NCBI RefSeq assembly: GCF_030063135.1
Contig: NZ_JASISO010000037.1
Location: 22,762 to 86,761 of the forward strand
Direction of reading: 5' to 3'
Origin: Streptomyces sp. G-G2
GTDB taxonomy: Bacteria; Actinomycetota; Actinomycetes; Streptomycetales; Streptomycetaceae
DNA length: 64,000 nt
Below the pieces are notes generated by a model, which made no database searches, had not been told where the DNA came from, and saw only the letters and a program-made list of their open reading frames with translations. A program made the position numbers and the translations under genes. Of this stretch, positions 23,951-32,022 are shown in pieces. Position 1 is the first letter of the stretch. The number at the start of each line of letters is the position of its first letter.

Positions 23951-25633
23951 TCAGGCGCTGGGACGGCCCGATCCCGCTCCGCCGCCGGTCGCGCGGCGAC
24001 GGCCCTGGCCGAAGCCCTGGCTTGCGCCCTGGGCGCCACCGGTGCGGGTACGGCCGGACGCGCCCGCGGGGGCGCCGGAGCCGCCACCGCCGCGGCGGCC
24101 CTGGCCACCGGAGGCGGAGCCGCCGGAGGCCGCGGAGACCGGGGCCGCGCCGCGGGCGCGGCGCGGACGCTCGCCCGAGGGAGCGCCGGAGCCGCCGCCC
24201 TGCGGGCCGCCGGAGCGACGGCGCGTGCCCTGGCCGCCGCCCTTGGCAGCGGTGCGCGGCTTGGCGGGGGTGGGCTGCGGAACCTCCATCACCACGGGGA
24301 TGCCGGAGGGGACGCGGGCGCCGGTCAGGCGGACCAGTTCCTCGTCGGAGGAGCGGATCTGCGCGGTGCGGGGGTTGATGCCCGCGTCCGACATCAGCTG
24401 GGTCATCTCGCGCTTCTGCTCGGGCAGGACGAGGGTGACCACGCTGCCGGACTCACCGGCACGGGCGGTACGGCCGCCGCGGTGCAGGTAGTCCTTGTGG
24501 TCGGTGGGCGGGTCCACGTTGACGACGAGGTCGAGGTCGTCGATGTGGATGCCGCGGGCCGCGACGTTGGTGGCGACCAGCGCGGTGACCTCGCCCGTCT
24601 TGAACCAGTCGAGGGTGCGGTTGCGCTGGGGCTGCGAACGCCCGCCGTGCAGACCGGAGGCGCGGACACCGTCCGCGAGGAGCTTCTTGACCATGCGGTC
24701 GACACCGCGCTTGGTGTCCACGAACATGATCACCCGGCCGTCGCGAGCGGCTATACGCGTCACCACGGCCTTCTTGTCGGTCTCGTCCATGACGTACAGG
24801 ACGTGGTGTTCCATCGTGGTGACCGCGCCCGCGGACGGGTCGACCGAGTGCGAGACCGGGTCTTCGAGGAACATCTTGACGAGTTTGTCGACGTTCTTGT
24901 CCAGGGTCGCGGAGAACAGCATCCGCTGGCCGCCGGGCTCGACCTGCTTGAGCAGGGCGGTGACCTGCGGCATGAAGCCCATGTCGGTCATCTGGTCGGC
25001 TTCGTCCAGGACCGTGATCGACACCTGGCCGAGGATCGCGTCACCGCGCTCGATGAGGTCCTTCAGACGGCCGGGGGTGGCGACGAGCACCTCGGCGCCG
25101 CGGCGCAGGGCGCCGGACTGCCGGTTGATCGACATGCCGCCGACGACGGTCGCGATGCGCAGGTTCACGGCGGTGGCGTACGGCGTCAGCGCGTCCGTCA
25201 CCTGCTGGGCCAGCTCGCGGGTGGGGACGAGGACCAGGGCCAGCGGGGCCTTCGGCTGGGCGCGGCGACCGGCCGTGCGGGCCAGCAGGGCCAGGCCGAA
25301 GGCGAGGGTCTTGCCGGAGCCGGTGCGGCCGCGGCCGAGGAGGTCACGGCCCGCGAGGGAGTTCGGGAGGGTGGCTGCCTGGATCGGGAACGGCTCGGTG
25401 ACGCCCTGCGCGGCGAGGGTCTTCAGCAGCGCGGCGGGCATGTCGAGGTCCGCGAAGGCGGCGACCGGGGGGAGGGCCGGGGTGATCGGGTCCGGCATGG
25501 AGAATTCCTGCGGCCGGGCGGGCTGGGCGGAACCGCCCTTGGGCCGGCCGCCGCCAGCCTTCGGACGTCCCTGGGCAGCACCCCGACCCCTGACGGGACG
25601 GCGGCTGGGACGTGCGGAGCTGGAGCTGGTCAT
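23951..25633 (-). CDS. DEAD-box ATP-dependent RNA helicase
   Basis: A 560-residue RhlE/DeaD-like helicase. The Q-motif GVTEPFPIQAATLP, Walker A GRTGSGKT, motif II LDEADQM, motif III SAT and motif VI HRGGRTARAG are all present. The C-terminal about 95 residues are Gly/Arg/Ser-rich and probably bind RNA, which is longer than in minimal helicases. The ATG at 25633 has AGGAGG upstream. It lies just downstream of a cold-shock gene, a common pairing for ribosome or mRNA remodelling in the cold, with a terminator between them. Confidence 0.93.
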   Translation of the reverse strand: MTSSSSARPSRRPVRGRGAAQGRPKAGGGRPKGGSAQPARPQEFSMPDPITPALPPVAAFADLDMPAALLKTLAAQGVTEPFPIQAATLPNSLAGRDLLGRGRTGSGKTLAFGLALLARTAGRRAQPKAPLALVLVPTRELAQQVTDALTPYATAVNLRIATVVGGMSINRQSGALRRGAEVLVATPGRLKDLIERGDAILGQVSITVLDEADQMTDMGFMPQVTALLKQVEPGGQRMLFSATLDKNVDKLVKMFLEDPVSHSVDPSAGAVTTMEHHVLYVMDETDKKAVVTRIAARDGRVIMFVDTKRGVDRMVKKLLADGVRASGLHGGRSQPQRNRTLDWFKTGEVTALVATNVAARGIHIDDLDLVVNVDPPTDHKDYLHRGGRTARAGESGSVVTLVLPEQKREMTQLMSDAGINPRTAQIRSSDEELVRLTGARVPSGIPVVMEVPQPTPAKPRTAAKGGGQGTRRRSGGPQGGGSGAPSGERPRRARGAAPVSAASGGSASGGQGRRGGGGSGAPAGASGRTRTGGAQGASQGFGQGRRRATGGGAGSGRPSA

Positions 25634-25687
25634 GCGGGAAGGCCCTCCTGGAACCGGCAAAAAACAAGCGACGGAGCAACACACAAG

Positions 25688-25719
25688 CCGGGGCCCGCAC
25701 CTCGCGGTGCGGACCCCGG
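25688..25719 (-). terminator. Terminator of the cold-shock gene
   Basis: A 14-bp stem with one mismatch and a TCGC loop, beginning 14 bp beyond the stop; a T-run (TTGTTTTTTGCC on the minus strand) follows about 20 nt later. Confidence 0.75.
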
Positions 25720-25733
25720 CCGTGCGAAGAGCG

Positions 25734-25940
25734 TCAGTTAGCAGGCAGGATGTTCTCGGCCTGCGGGCCCTTCTGACCCTGGGTGACCTCGAAGGACACG
25801 CGCTGGCCCTCCTGGAGCTCACGGAAGCCCTGGGTGGCGATGTTCGAGTAGTGCGCGAAGACGTCCGGGCCGCCGCCGTCCTGCTCGATGAAGCCGAAGC
25901 CCTTTTCCGAGTTGAACCACTTCACGGTGCCAAGTGCCAT
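25734..25940 (-). CDS. Cold-shock protein, CspA family
   Basis: A 68-residue single cold-shock domain with RNP1 (KGFGFIEQD) and RNP2 (VFAHYS) and the opening MALGTVKWFNSEK. It binds single-stranded nucleic acid and keeps RNA unstructured. CAGGAGATTTAAAA precedes the ATG, an unusually A/T-rich leader for this genome. The upstream leader contains hairpins (see 26001-26029). Confidence 0.97.
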   Translation of the reverse strand: MALGTVKWFNSEKGFGFIEQDGGGPDVFAHYSNIATQGFRELQEGQRVSFEVTQGQKGPQAENILPAN

Positions 25941-26000
25941 TTTTAAATCTCCTGAATAGGTGGCAAGGGCCCCATCCGGAAGATGCCGGAAACAAAATAA

Positions 26001-26029
26001 GCGCCTGCGGAAGCAATCCCGTCAGGCGC
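26001..26029 (-). promoter_or_regulatory. Hairpin in the cold-shock gene leader
   Basis: GCGCCTG (26001-26007) pairs with CAGGCGC (26023-26029) around a 15-nt loop, about 60 nt upstream of the cold-shock start. A smaller CCGGAAGATGCCGG hairpin follows. The region is locally A/T-rich. Long structured leaders that respond to temperature are known for cold-shock genes; a role here is inference. Confidence 0.4.
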
Positions 26030-26085
26030 ACATAAAGTTCATGGGTACCACAACTGCAACGTCTTCAACGTACCACACGACGGCC

Positions 26086-26115
26086 GGGGATCTTGGCCGA
26101 GAGCGTGTGATCCCC
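26086..26115 (-). terminator. Probable terminator of the fadE30-ipdF-kstR2-fadA6 operon
   Basis: GGGGATC (26086-26092) and GATCCCC (26109-26115) form a stem just beyond the fadA6 stop, extended by GAC/GTC on the outside. Confidence 0.5.
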
Positions 26116-26139
26116 GTCGCTGTGGCGTGCTCCGGATGA

Positions 26140-27297
26140 TCAGAGGCGTTCGATGATCGTCACGTTCGCCTGCCCCCCGCCCTCGCACATGGTCTGCAGG
26201 CCGTAGCGGCCTCCGGTGCGCTCCAACTCGTGCAGCAGGGTGGTCATCAGCTTCACCCCGGTGGCCCCCAGCGGGTGTCCCAGGGCGATGGCTCCGCCGT
26301 TCACGTTCACCCGGTCGGGGTCGGCCCCGGTCTCCTTCAGCCAGGCGAGGACGACCGGCGCGAAGGCCTCGTTGATCTCCACGAGGTCGATGTCGGCCAG
26401 GGACATCCCGGTCTTCGTCAGGGCGTGGGCCGTCGCCGGGATCGGGGCGGACAGCATCCGGATCGGGTCCTCGCCGCGCACCGACAGGTGGTGGATGCGG
26501 GCCCGGGGGGTCAGGCCGTGCTCCTGGACGGCCCGCTCGGAGGCGATCAGCATCGCGGCGGCGCCGTCGGAGACCTGGGAGGAGACGGCCGCGGTGATGG
26601 TGCCCCCTTCCATGACGGGCCTCAGTCCCGCCATCTTCTCCAGGGTGGTGTCCCGGCGCGGGCCCTCGTCGGTGCGGACGTCCCCGTAGGCGACGGTCTC
26701 CCGCTCGAAGCGGCCCTCGTCGATCGCGCGGAGCGCCCGCCGGTGCGAGCGGAGCGCGAACTCCTCCATGTCCAGACGGCTGATCCCCCACTTCTCGGCG
26801 ATCAGCTGGGCCCCGTGGAACTGGTTGACGGGGGCGTCGCCGTAGCGGGCACGCCAGCCCGCCGAGCCCGCGTAGGGGCCTTCGGTGAGGCCGAGGGGTT
26901 CGGCCGCCTGCCGGGAGGCGAAGGCGATCGGGATCATCGACATGTTCTGGGCGCCGCCCGCGACCACCAGGTCCTGGGTGCCGGAGAGGACCCCCTGCGC
27001 GGCGAAGTGGACGGCCTGCTGCGAGGAGCCGCACTGGCGGTCGACGGTGACCCCGGGGACCTCCTCGGGGAGCCCGGCGGCCAGCCACGCGGTCCGGGCG
27101 ATGTCCCCGGCCTGCGGCCCCACGGCGTCCACGCAGCCGAAGACCACGTCCTCGACGGCGGCCGGGTCCACCCCGGAACGTTCCATGAGCGCCTTCAGGA
27201 CGTGCGCGCCGAGGTCGGCCGGGTGCACCCCGGACAGCCCTCCCTTGCGCCGGCCCACGGGGGTGCGTACCGCGTCGACTATGTAGGCCTCGGGCAT
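26140..27297 (-). CDS. fadA6: Steroid 3-ketoacyl-CoA thiolase FadA6
   Basis: A 385-residue thiolase. The acylation Cys lies in VTVDRQCGSSQQ near residue 91, the second catalytic pair in NVNGGAIALGHPLGATG near 335-350, and the C-terminal Cys in MCEGGGQ. FadA6 performs the last thiolytic step of HIP breakdown in the KstR2 regulon. The gene lies 20 bp after kstR2 on the same strand. The ATG at 27297 is favoured because MPEAYIVDAVRTPVGRRKG is the standard thiolase opening. Confidence 0.92.
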   Translation of the reverse strand: MPEAYIVDAVRTPVGRRKGGLSGVHPADLGAHVLKALMERSGVDPAAVEDVVFGCVDAVGPQAGDIARTAWLAAGLPEEVPGVTVDRQCGSSQQAVHFAAQGVLSGTQDLVVAGGAQNMSMIPIAFASRQAAEPLGLTEGPYAGSAGWRARYGDAPVNQFHGAQLIAEKWGISRLDMEEFALRSHRRALRAIDEGRFERETVAYGDVRTDEGPRRDTTLEKMAGLRPVMEGGTITAAVSSQVSDGAAAMLIASERAVQEHGLTPRARIHHLSVRGEDPIRMLSAPIPATAHALTKTGMSLADIDLVEINEAFAPVVLAWLKETGADPDRVNVNGGAIALGHPLGATGVKLMTTLLHELERTGGRYGLQTMCEGGGQANVTIIERL

Positions 27298-27317
27298 CGG
27301 GACTCCTTGGTGAGAGG

Positions 27318-27932
27318 TCAGGTGCGGAGCGCGATCCCGTCCAGGACCATCGAGAGGTACTGGCGGGCGATCTCCTCGGGGCTGTGCCTGCCGCCCGGGC
27401 GGTACCAGGACGCCGCCACCCACACCGTGTCGCGCACGAAGCGGTAGGTGAGGCGGATGTCCAGGTCGGCCCGGAAGACCTGGGCGGCGACCCCCCGCTC
27501 CAGCGTCCCCAGCCACGCCTTCTCGAACTTGACCTGCGAGTCGGAGAGGTAGTGGAAGCGGGGCTGGGCGGAGAGGTGCCGGGACTCCTTCTGGTAGATC
27601 GCGACGGCGGAGCGGTGCCGGTCGATCTCCCGGAAGGACTCGGTGACGAGGGCCTCGATGGTCTCCCTGGGGCCGAGCCCGGCGTCGAGCACGGTGTCGT
27701 AGCCCTGCCACAGCTCGTTCAGGAAGGTGGAGAGGATCTCGTCGAGCATCGATTCCTTGGAATCGAAGTGGTAGTAGAGGCTGCCGGCGAGCATCCCGGC
27801 GGCGTCGGCGATCTTACGGACGGTGGTGGCGTTGTAACCCTGGGCGGCGAAGACCTCGGCGGCGGTGGCGAGGAGCTCCTGCCTGCGTTCCGGCGAGGCC
27901 GTCACCGGCTGCTTCTTCTTGTTCGTTGGCAC
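27318..27932 (-). CDS. kstR2: TetR-family repressor KstR2
   Basis: A 204-residue TetR regulator. The helix-turn-helix TTVRKIADAAGMLAGSLYYH lies near residue 40, and the ligand domain carries the diagnostic QKESRHLSAQPRFHYL, RFVRDTVWVAASWYRPGG and QYLSMVLDGI, closely resembling mycobacterial KstR2, which is released from DNA by HIP-CoA. The GTG at 27932 (PTNKKKQPVTASPERR) is chosen; an in-frame GTG at 27986 is possible and neither has a strong ribosome site. Its two likely operators are at 19443-19462 and 29984-30003, the latter controlling its own operon. Confidence 0.9.
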   Translation of the reverse strand: MPTNKKKQPVTASPERRQELLATAAEVFAAQGYNATTVRKIADAAGMLAGSLYYHFDSKESMLDEILSTFLNELWQGYDTVLDAGLGPRETIEALVTESFREIDRHRSAVAIYQKESRHLSAQPRFHYLSDSQVKFEKAWLGTLERGVAAQVFRADLDIRLTYRFVRDTVWVAASWYRPGGRHSPEEIARQYLSMVLDGIALRT

Positions 27933-28036
27933 GCGCCCATTGTCGACCAGCCGACTGGGGCGCGTGGGGGGCGGAGCGTCGGGCACCCGGAGGGCGCGCT
28001 CTCGTCGCGGACCGGACGGGACTCCTCACACACGGC

Positions 28037-28825
28037 CTAGGCGTGCTGGCTGCTGACCGCGACGGTTTCGCCCGTCATGTACGACGAGTAGCCGCTGGCC
28101 AGGAACACGATGACGTTGGCGACCTCCCAGGGTTCGGCGTAGCGCCCGTAGGCCTCGCGCGCGGTGAGTTCGCCGAGCAGCTCCTCGCTGGTGACCTTCA
28201 CCAGGTGCGGGTGCATGGCCAGGCTGGGGGCGACCGCGTTGATCCGTACGCCGAAGTCGGCGGCCTCCAAAGCGGCGCAGCGGGTCAGGGCCATCACCCC
28301 GGCCTTGGCGGCGGCGTAGTGGGCCTGGCCGCGCTGGGCCCGCCAGCCGACGACGGAGGCGTTGTTGACGACGACCCCGCCGCCGCCCGAGGCCTTGAAG
28401 GCGCGCAGCGCGGCCCGGGTGCAGCGGAAGGTGCCGTTCAGGGTGACGTCGAGGACCTTGGACCACTGCGCGTCGCTCATGTCGACGAGGTCGGCGGTGC
28501 CGCCGAGGCCCGCATTGTTGACGACGACGTCGAGGCCGCCGTGGGTGCGTCCGGCGAGGTCGAACAGGGCCCGGACCTGTTCCTCGTCGGTGACGTCGCA
28601 GGGCAGGGAGGTGACCCGGTCGGCGCCGAACTCGGCGCCGAGGGCTTCCTCGCTCTCCTTGAGGCGGCGGGCGTGCGCGTCGCTGATGACGACGCGGGCG
28701 CCCTCCTCCAGGAAGCGGCGGGCGGTGGCCCCGCCGATCCCGGCTCCGGCCGCGGCGGTGATCAGGGCGGTGCGGTCCTTGAGCAGGCCGTGTCCGGGGA
28801 CGTACCGCGGTGCCGTGGCGTTCAT
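28037..28825 (-). CDS. ipdF: IpdF, hydroxy-indene-carboxyl-CoA reductase/dehydrogenase
   Basis: A 262-residue SDR. TAAAGAGIGGATARRFLEEG near residue 24 binds NAD(P); VVVNNASVVGWRAQRGQAHY followed by AAAKAG holds the catalytic Ser-Tyr-Lys. The C-terminus GYSSYMTGETVAVSSQHA is distinctive of the IpdF (Rv3559c) group. It interconverts the 5-oxo and 5-hydroxy groups of HIP-derived CoA esters. Its ATG overlaps the fadE30 stop by 4 nt. The 104 bp between its stop and kstR2 hold no clear signal. Confidence 0.92.
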   Translation of the reverse strand: MNATAPRYVPGHGLLKDRTALITAAAGAGIGGATARRFLEEGARVVISDAHARRLKESEEALGAEFGADRVTSLPCDVTDEEQVRALFDLAGRTHGGLDVVVNNAGLGGTADLVDMSDAQWSKVLDVTLNGTFRCTRAALRAFKASGGGGVVVNNASVVGWRAQRGQAHYAAAKAGVMALTRCAALEAADFGVRINAVAPSLAMHPHLVKVTSEELLGELTAREAYGRYAEPWEVANVIVFLASGYSSYMTGETVAVSSQHA

Positions 28826-29970
28826 GCCCGGACCTCCTTGGGAAGGCCGAGGATCCGCTCGGCGATGAGGGTGCGCTGGATCTCGTCGGAGCCCGCGTAG
28901 ATGGTGTCGGCGCGGGAGAAGAGGAAGAGCCGCTGCCAGTCGTCGAGGTCGTACGGGTCCCCGGCGTCCCCGGTCGCGACCAGGGACGCGGCGCCGCGGA
29001 CGTCCATGGCGAGTTCGCCGAGGTCGCGGTGCCAGCGGGCCCAGGACAGTTTGGCGAGCGAAGGTTCGGCCCCCGGGCGCAGCGCGGCGGCCCGCAGCGC
29101 CTCCAGGCCGATCCATGCCCGGACGAGCCGGTCGCGCAGCAGCGGGTCGGCGAGGGCGCCGTTGGCGCGGGCCAGGCCGACGAGGGCGTCGAGTTCGCGG
29201 CGGAAGCCGACCTGCTGGCCCAGGGTGGAGACCCCGCGTTCGAAGCCGAGGGTGGCCATGGCGACGGCCCAGCCGCCCCCGGGGGCGCCGACCACGTGGG
29301 CCGGGTCCGCGCGGGCCCCGTCGAAGAAGACCTCGTTGAACTCGGAGGTGCCGGTGAGCTGGACGATCGGCCGGACCTCCACGCCGGGCTGGTCCAGGGG
29401 GACCAGGAGGTAGGACAGGCCCGCGTGGCGGTGGGAGCCGGGGGTGGTGCGGGCCAGCACGGAGCACCACTGGGCCTCGTGCGCCAGGGAGGTCCAGGTC
29501 TTCTGGCCGTCGATGTGCCACGCGCCGTCGCGCAGGGCGGCGCGGGTGCGGACGGCGGCGAGGTCGGAGCCCGCGTCGGGCTCGCTGTAGCCCTGGCACC
29601 ACAGCTCCGTCACGGCCCGGATGGACGGCAGGAAGCGGCGTTTTTGCTCCTGTGTGCCGTGGGCGATGAGGGTGGGGCCGAGGAGCTGTTCGCCGATGTG
29701 GCCGACCCGGGCGGGGGCGTCGGCGAGGGCGTACTCCTCGTGGAAGGCGATCTGCTGCCCGGTGCTCGCGCCGCGGCCGCCGTGCTCGACGGGCCAGCCG
29801 ACACAGGTCCAGCCGTGGGCCGCCATGTGCTGCTCCCAGGCGAGGCGTCCGGCGAAGGCCTCGTGCTCCCGATCGGGTCCGCCGCGGCCGGTGAGGGCCG
29901 CGAACCGGCCGGTGAGGTGGGTCAGTAGCCACTCCCGGACCTCGGTGCGGAACTCCTCGACGCTGCTCAT
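28822..29970 (-). CDS. fadE30: Acyl-CoA dehydrogenase FadE30
   Basis: A 382-residue acyl-CoA dehydrogenase with the FAD contact motif YSEPDAGSDLAAVRT near residue 128 and C-terminal YAGSDEIQRTLIAERILGLP. FadE30 dehydrogenates the propionyl side chain of HIP-CoA in the first step after CoA activation. It is the first gene of the minus-strand operon and its promoter region contains a near-perfect KstR2 palindrome, shared with the divergent hydratase gene. Confidence 0.92.
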   Translation of the reverse strand: MSSVEEFRTEVREWLLTHLTGRFAALTGRGGPDREHEAFAGRLAWEQHMAAHGWTCVGWPVEHGGRGASTGQQIAFHEEYALADAPARVGHIGEQLLGPTLIAHGTQEQKRRFLPSIRAVTELWCQGYSEPDAGSDLAAVRTRAALRDGAWHIDGQKTWTSLAHEAQWCSVLARTTPGSHRHAGLSYLLVPLDQPGVEVRPIVQLTGTSEFNEVFFDGARADPAHVVGAPGGGWAVAMATLGFERGVSTLGQQVGFRRELDALVGLARANGALADPLLRDRLVRAWIGLEALRAAALRPGAEPSLAKLSWARWHRDLGELAMDVRGAASLVATGDAGDPYDLDDWQRLFLFSRADTIYAGSDEIQRTLIAERILGLPKEVRA

Positions 29971-29983
29971 GGCGGTACGTTAA

Positions 29984-30003
29984 CCTACCAAACACTTGTT
30001 AGG
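29984..30003. promoter_or_regulatory. KstR2-type operator between fadE30 and the hydratase operon
   Basis: CCTACCAAACACTTGTTAGG is a 20-bp palindrome (CCTA-C-CAA-ACAC-TTG-T-TAGG). Its core ACCAAACACTTGTT fits the KstR2 consensus AnCAAGnnCTTGnT with one mismatch and pairs with the site at 19443-19462. It fills most of the 46-bp gap between divergent starts. Confidence 0.82.
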
Positions 30004-30016
30004 GAAGGATGTCCGG

Positions 30017-30877
30017 ATGCCCGCCCACCCCACCGCCGACGAGGCCGAGGTGGTGCTCTACGAGCGCCGCGGCCCGCTCGCCCACGTGACGATGAACCGC
30101 CCCCGCTACCGCAACGCGCAGAACAGCGCGATGACCTACGCCCTGGACTCCGCCTTCTACCGGGCCGCCGACGACCCCGAGGTCAAGGTGGTCGTCCTGG
30201 GCGGCGCGGGCGACCACTTCTCCGCGGGCCACGACATCGGCACCCCCGGCCGGGACGCCCACCTGCCCTTCGAGCGGCGGGCCGGACTCTGGTGGGACCA
30301 CACCGGGCGCGGCGGCGCCGAAGCCCGCTTCGCCCGCGAGTCCGAGGTGTACCTGGGCATGTGCAGGCGCTGGCGGGAACTGCCGAAGCCGGTGATCGCC
30401 TCCGTCCAGGGCGCGTGCGTGGCGGGCGGGCTGATGCTGGCCTGGGTGTGCGACCTGACCGTCGCCAGCGAGGACGCCTTCTTCGCCGATCCGGTCGTCC
30501 GGATGGGGATCCCCGGGGTCGAGTACTTCGCCCACCCGTGGGCGATGCCCCCGCGGATCGCCAAGGAGTTCCTCTACACGGGCGACCGGATGCCCGCCGG
30601 GCGGGCGTACGAGATCGGCATGGTCAACCGGGTCGTGGAACGGGCGGAACTCGCGGCCGAGACCGCCCGGCTCGCCCTGCGCATCGCCGAGATGCCCGCC
30701 TTCGGACTGGCCCTGACCAAGCGGGCCGTCAACCAGGCCGAGGACCTCCAGGGCCTGCACTCCGGCATGGACTCCGTCTTCGGCCTGCACCACCTGGCGC
30801 ACGCGCACAACGCCGAGAGCGCCGCCGACTCCCTCGGCGGAATGAACATCGCGGCCATGAAGGAGGCGACCGGCTGA
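30017..30877 (+). CDS. Enoyl-CoA hydratase/isomerase in the HIP operon
   Basis: A 286-residue crotonase-fold protein. HVTMNRPRYRNAQNSAMTY near residue 24, HFSAGHDIGTP near 66 (oxyanion segment) and ACVAGGLMLAWVCDLTVASE near 133 are present. It probably hydrates the unsaturated propionyl-CoA side chain after FadE30 or acts on later open-chain products. ATG 30017 has AAGGA 8 nt upstream; a TTG at 29996 lies in the operator. It opens the hydratase-fadE31-fadE32 operon, with a TGATG junction to the next gene. Specific role uncertain. Confidence 0.85.
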   Translation: MPAHPTADEAEVVLYERRGPLAHVTMNRPRYRNAQNSAMTYALDSAFYRAADDPEVKVVVLGGAGDHFSAGHDIGTPGRDAHLPFERRAGLWWDHTGRGGAEARFARESEVYLGMCRRWRELPKPVIASVQGACVAGGLMLAWVCDLTVASEDAFFADPVVRMGIPGVEYFAHPWAMPPRIAKEFLYTGDRMPAGRAYEIGMVNRVVERAELAAETARLALRIAEMPAFGLALTKRAVNQAEDLQGLHSGMDSVFGLHHLAHAHNAESAADSLGGMNIAAMKEATG

Positions 30878-32022
30878 TGGAACTGACCCACACCGAGGAG
30901 GTCACCGCGTTCCGGGCCGAGGCCCGGGCCTGGCTGCGCGCGCACGTGCCCACCGCACCGCTGCCCTCGCTGGAGACGGCGGAGGGCTTCGCCGCGCACC
31001 GGGAGTGGGAGGCCCGCCTGGCCGCCGACCGCTGGTCGGTGGTGTCCTGGCCCGAGGAGTACGGCGGCCGGGGCGCGGACATCGTGAGGTGGCTGGTCTT
31101 CGAGGAGGAGTACTTCGCCGCCGGGGCGCCCGGCCGGGTCTCGCAGAACGGCATCAACCTGCTCGCCCCCACCCTCTTCGACCACGCGAGCCCCGAGCAG
31201 CGGGCCCGGGTGCTGCCGTCGATGGCCGGCGGCGAGGTGATCTGGGCGCAGGCCTGGTCCGAGCCGGAGTCCGGGTCCGACCTGGCCTCGCTGACGTCCC
31301 GCGCGGTGCGTACGGAGGGCGGCTGGCTGCTGTCGGGGCAGAAGACCTGGTCCTCGCGGGCGGCCTTCGCGGACCGCGCGTTCGGGATCTTCCGCACCGA
31401 GCCGGACACCCCGAAGCCCCACCAGGGGCTGACCTACCTGATGTTCGACCTGCGGGCACCGGGGGTGACCGTACGGCCCATCGGGCGCCTGGACGGCAAG
31501 CCCGCCTTCGCGGAGCTGTTCCTGGACGGGGTGTTCGTACCGGACGAGGACGTGATCGGCGAGCCGGGGCAGGGCTGGCGGATCGCGATGTCGACGACGG
31601 GCAACGAGCGCGGGCTGACCCTGCGCTCCCCCGGCCGGTTCCTGGCGGCGGCCGACCGGCTGACCGCGCTGTGGCGGGACACGGCGGACCCGGCCGACAC
31701 GGCGCTGCGCGACCGGGTGGCGGACGCGGTGATCGGGGCGCGTGCCTACGAGCTGTTCACCTGGACGAACGCCTCCCGCTTCGCGGCGGGCGAGACGATC
31801 GGGGCGGAGTCCAGCCTGAACAAGGTGTTCTGGAGCGAGTACGACATCGCCCTGCACGAGACCGCGCTGGACCTGCTGGGCGCCGACGCCGAGCTGGCGG
31901 ACGGGCCGTGGGCGGAGCCGTGGGTCTTCTCCCTGGCCGGGCCGATCTACGCGGGCACCAACGAGATCCAGCGCGACATCATCGCCGAGCGGCTGCTCGG
32001 CCTCCCGAAGGGCCGCCGCTGA
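30877..32022 (+). CDS. fadE31: Acyl-CoA dehydrogenase FadE31-like
   Basis: A 381-residue acyl-CoA dehydrogenase with WSEPESGSDLASLTS near residue 127, GQGWRIAMSTTGNERG near 230 and YAGTNEIQRDIIAERLLGLP at the end. It is followed directly by a shorter, degenerate partner, the arrangement of the heteromeric steroid dehydrogenases FadE31-FadE32. The start ATG shares one base with the preceding TGA. Substrate is inferred to be an open-chain CoA ester after ring C opening. Confidence 0.85.
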   Translation: MELTHTEEVTAFRAEARAWLRAHVPTAPLPSLETAEGFAAHREWEARLAADRWSVVSWPEEYGGRGADIVRWLVFEEEYFAAGAPGRVSQNGINLLAPTLFDHASPEQRARVLPSMAGGEVIWAQAWSEPESGSDLASLTSRAVRTEGGWLLSGQKTWSSRAAFADRAFGIFRTEPDTPKPHQGLTYLMFDLRAPGVTVRPIGRLDGKPAFAELFLDGVFVPDEDVIGEPGQGWRIAMSTTGNERGLTLRSPGRFLAAADRLTALWRDTADPADTALRDRVADAVIGARAYELFTWTNASRFAAGETIGAESSLNKVFWSEYDIALHETALDLLGADAELADGPWAEPWVFSLAGPIYAGTNEIQRDIIAERLLGLPKGRR

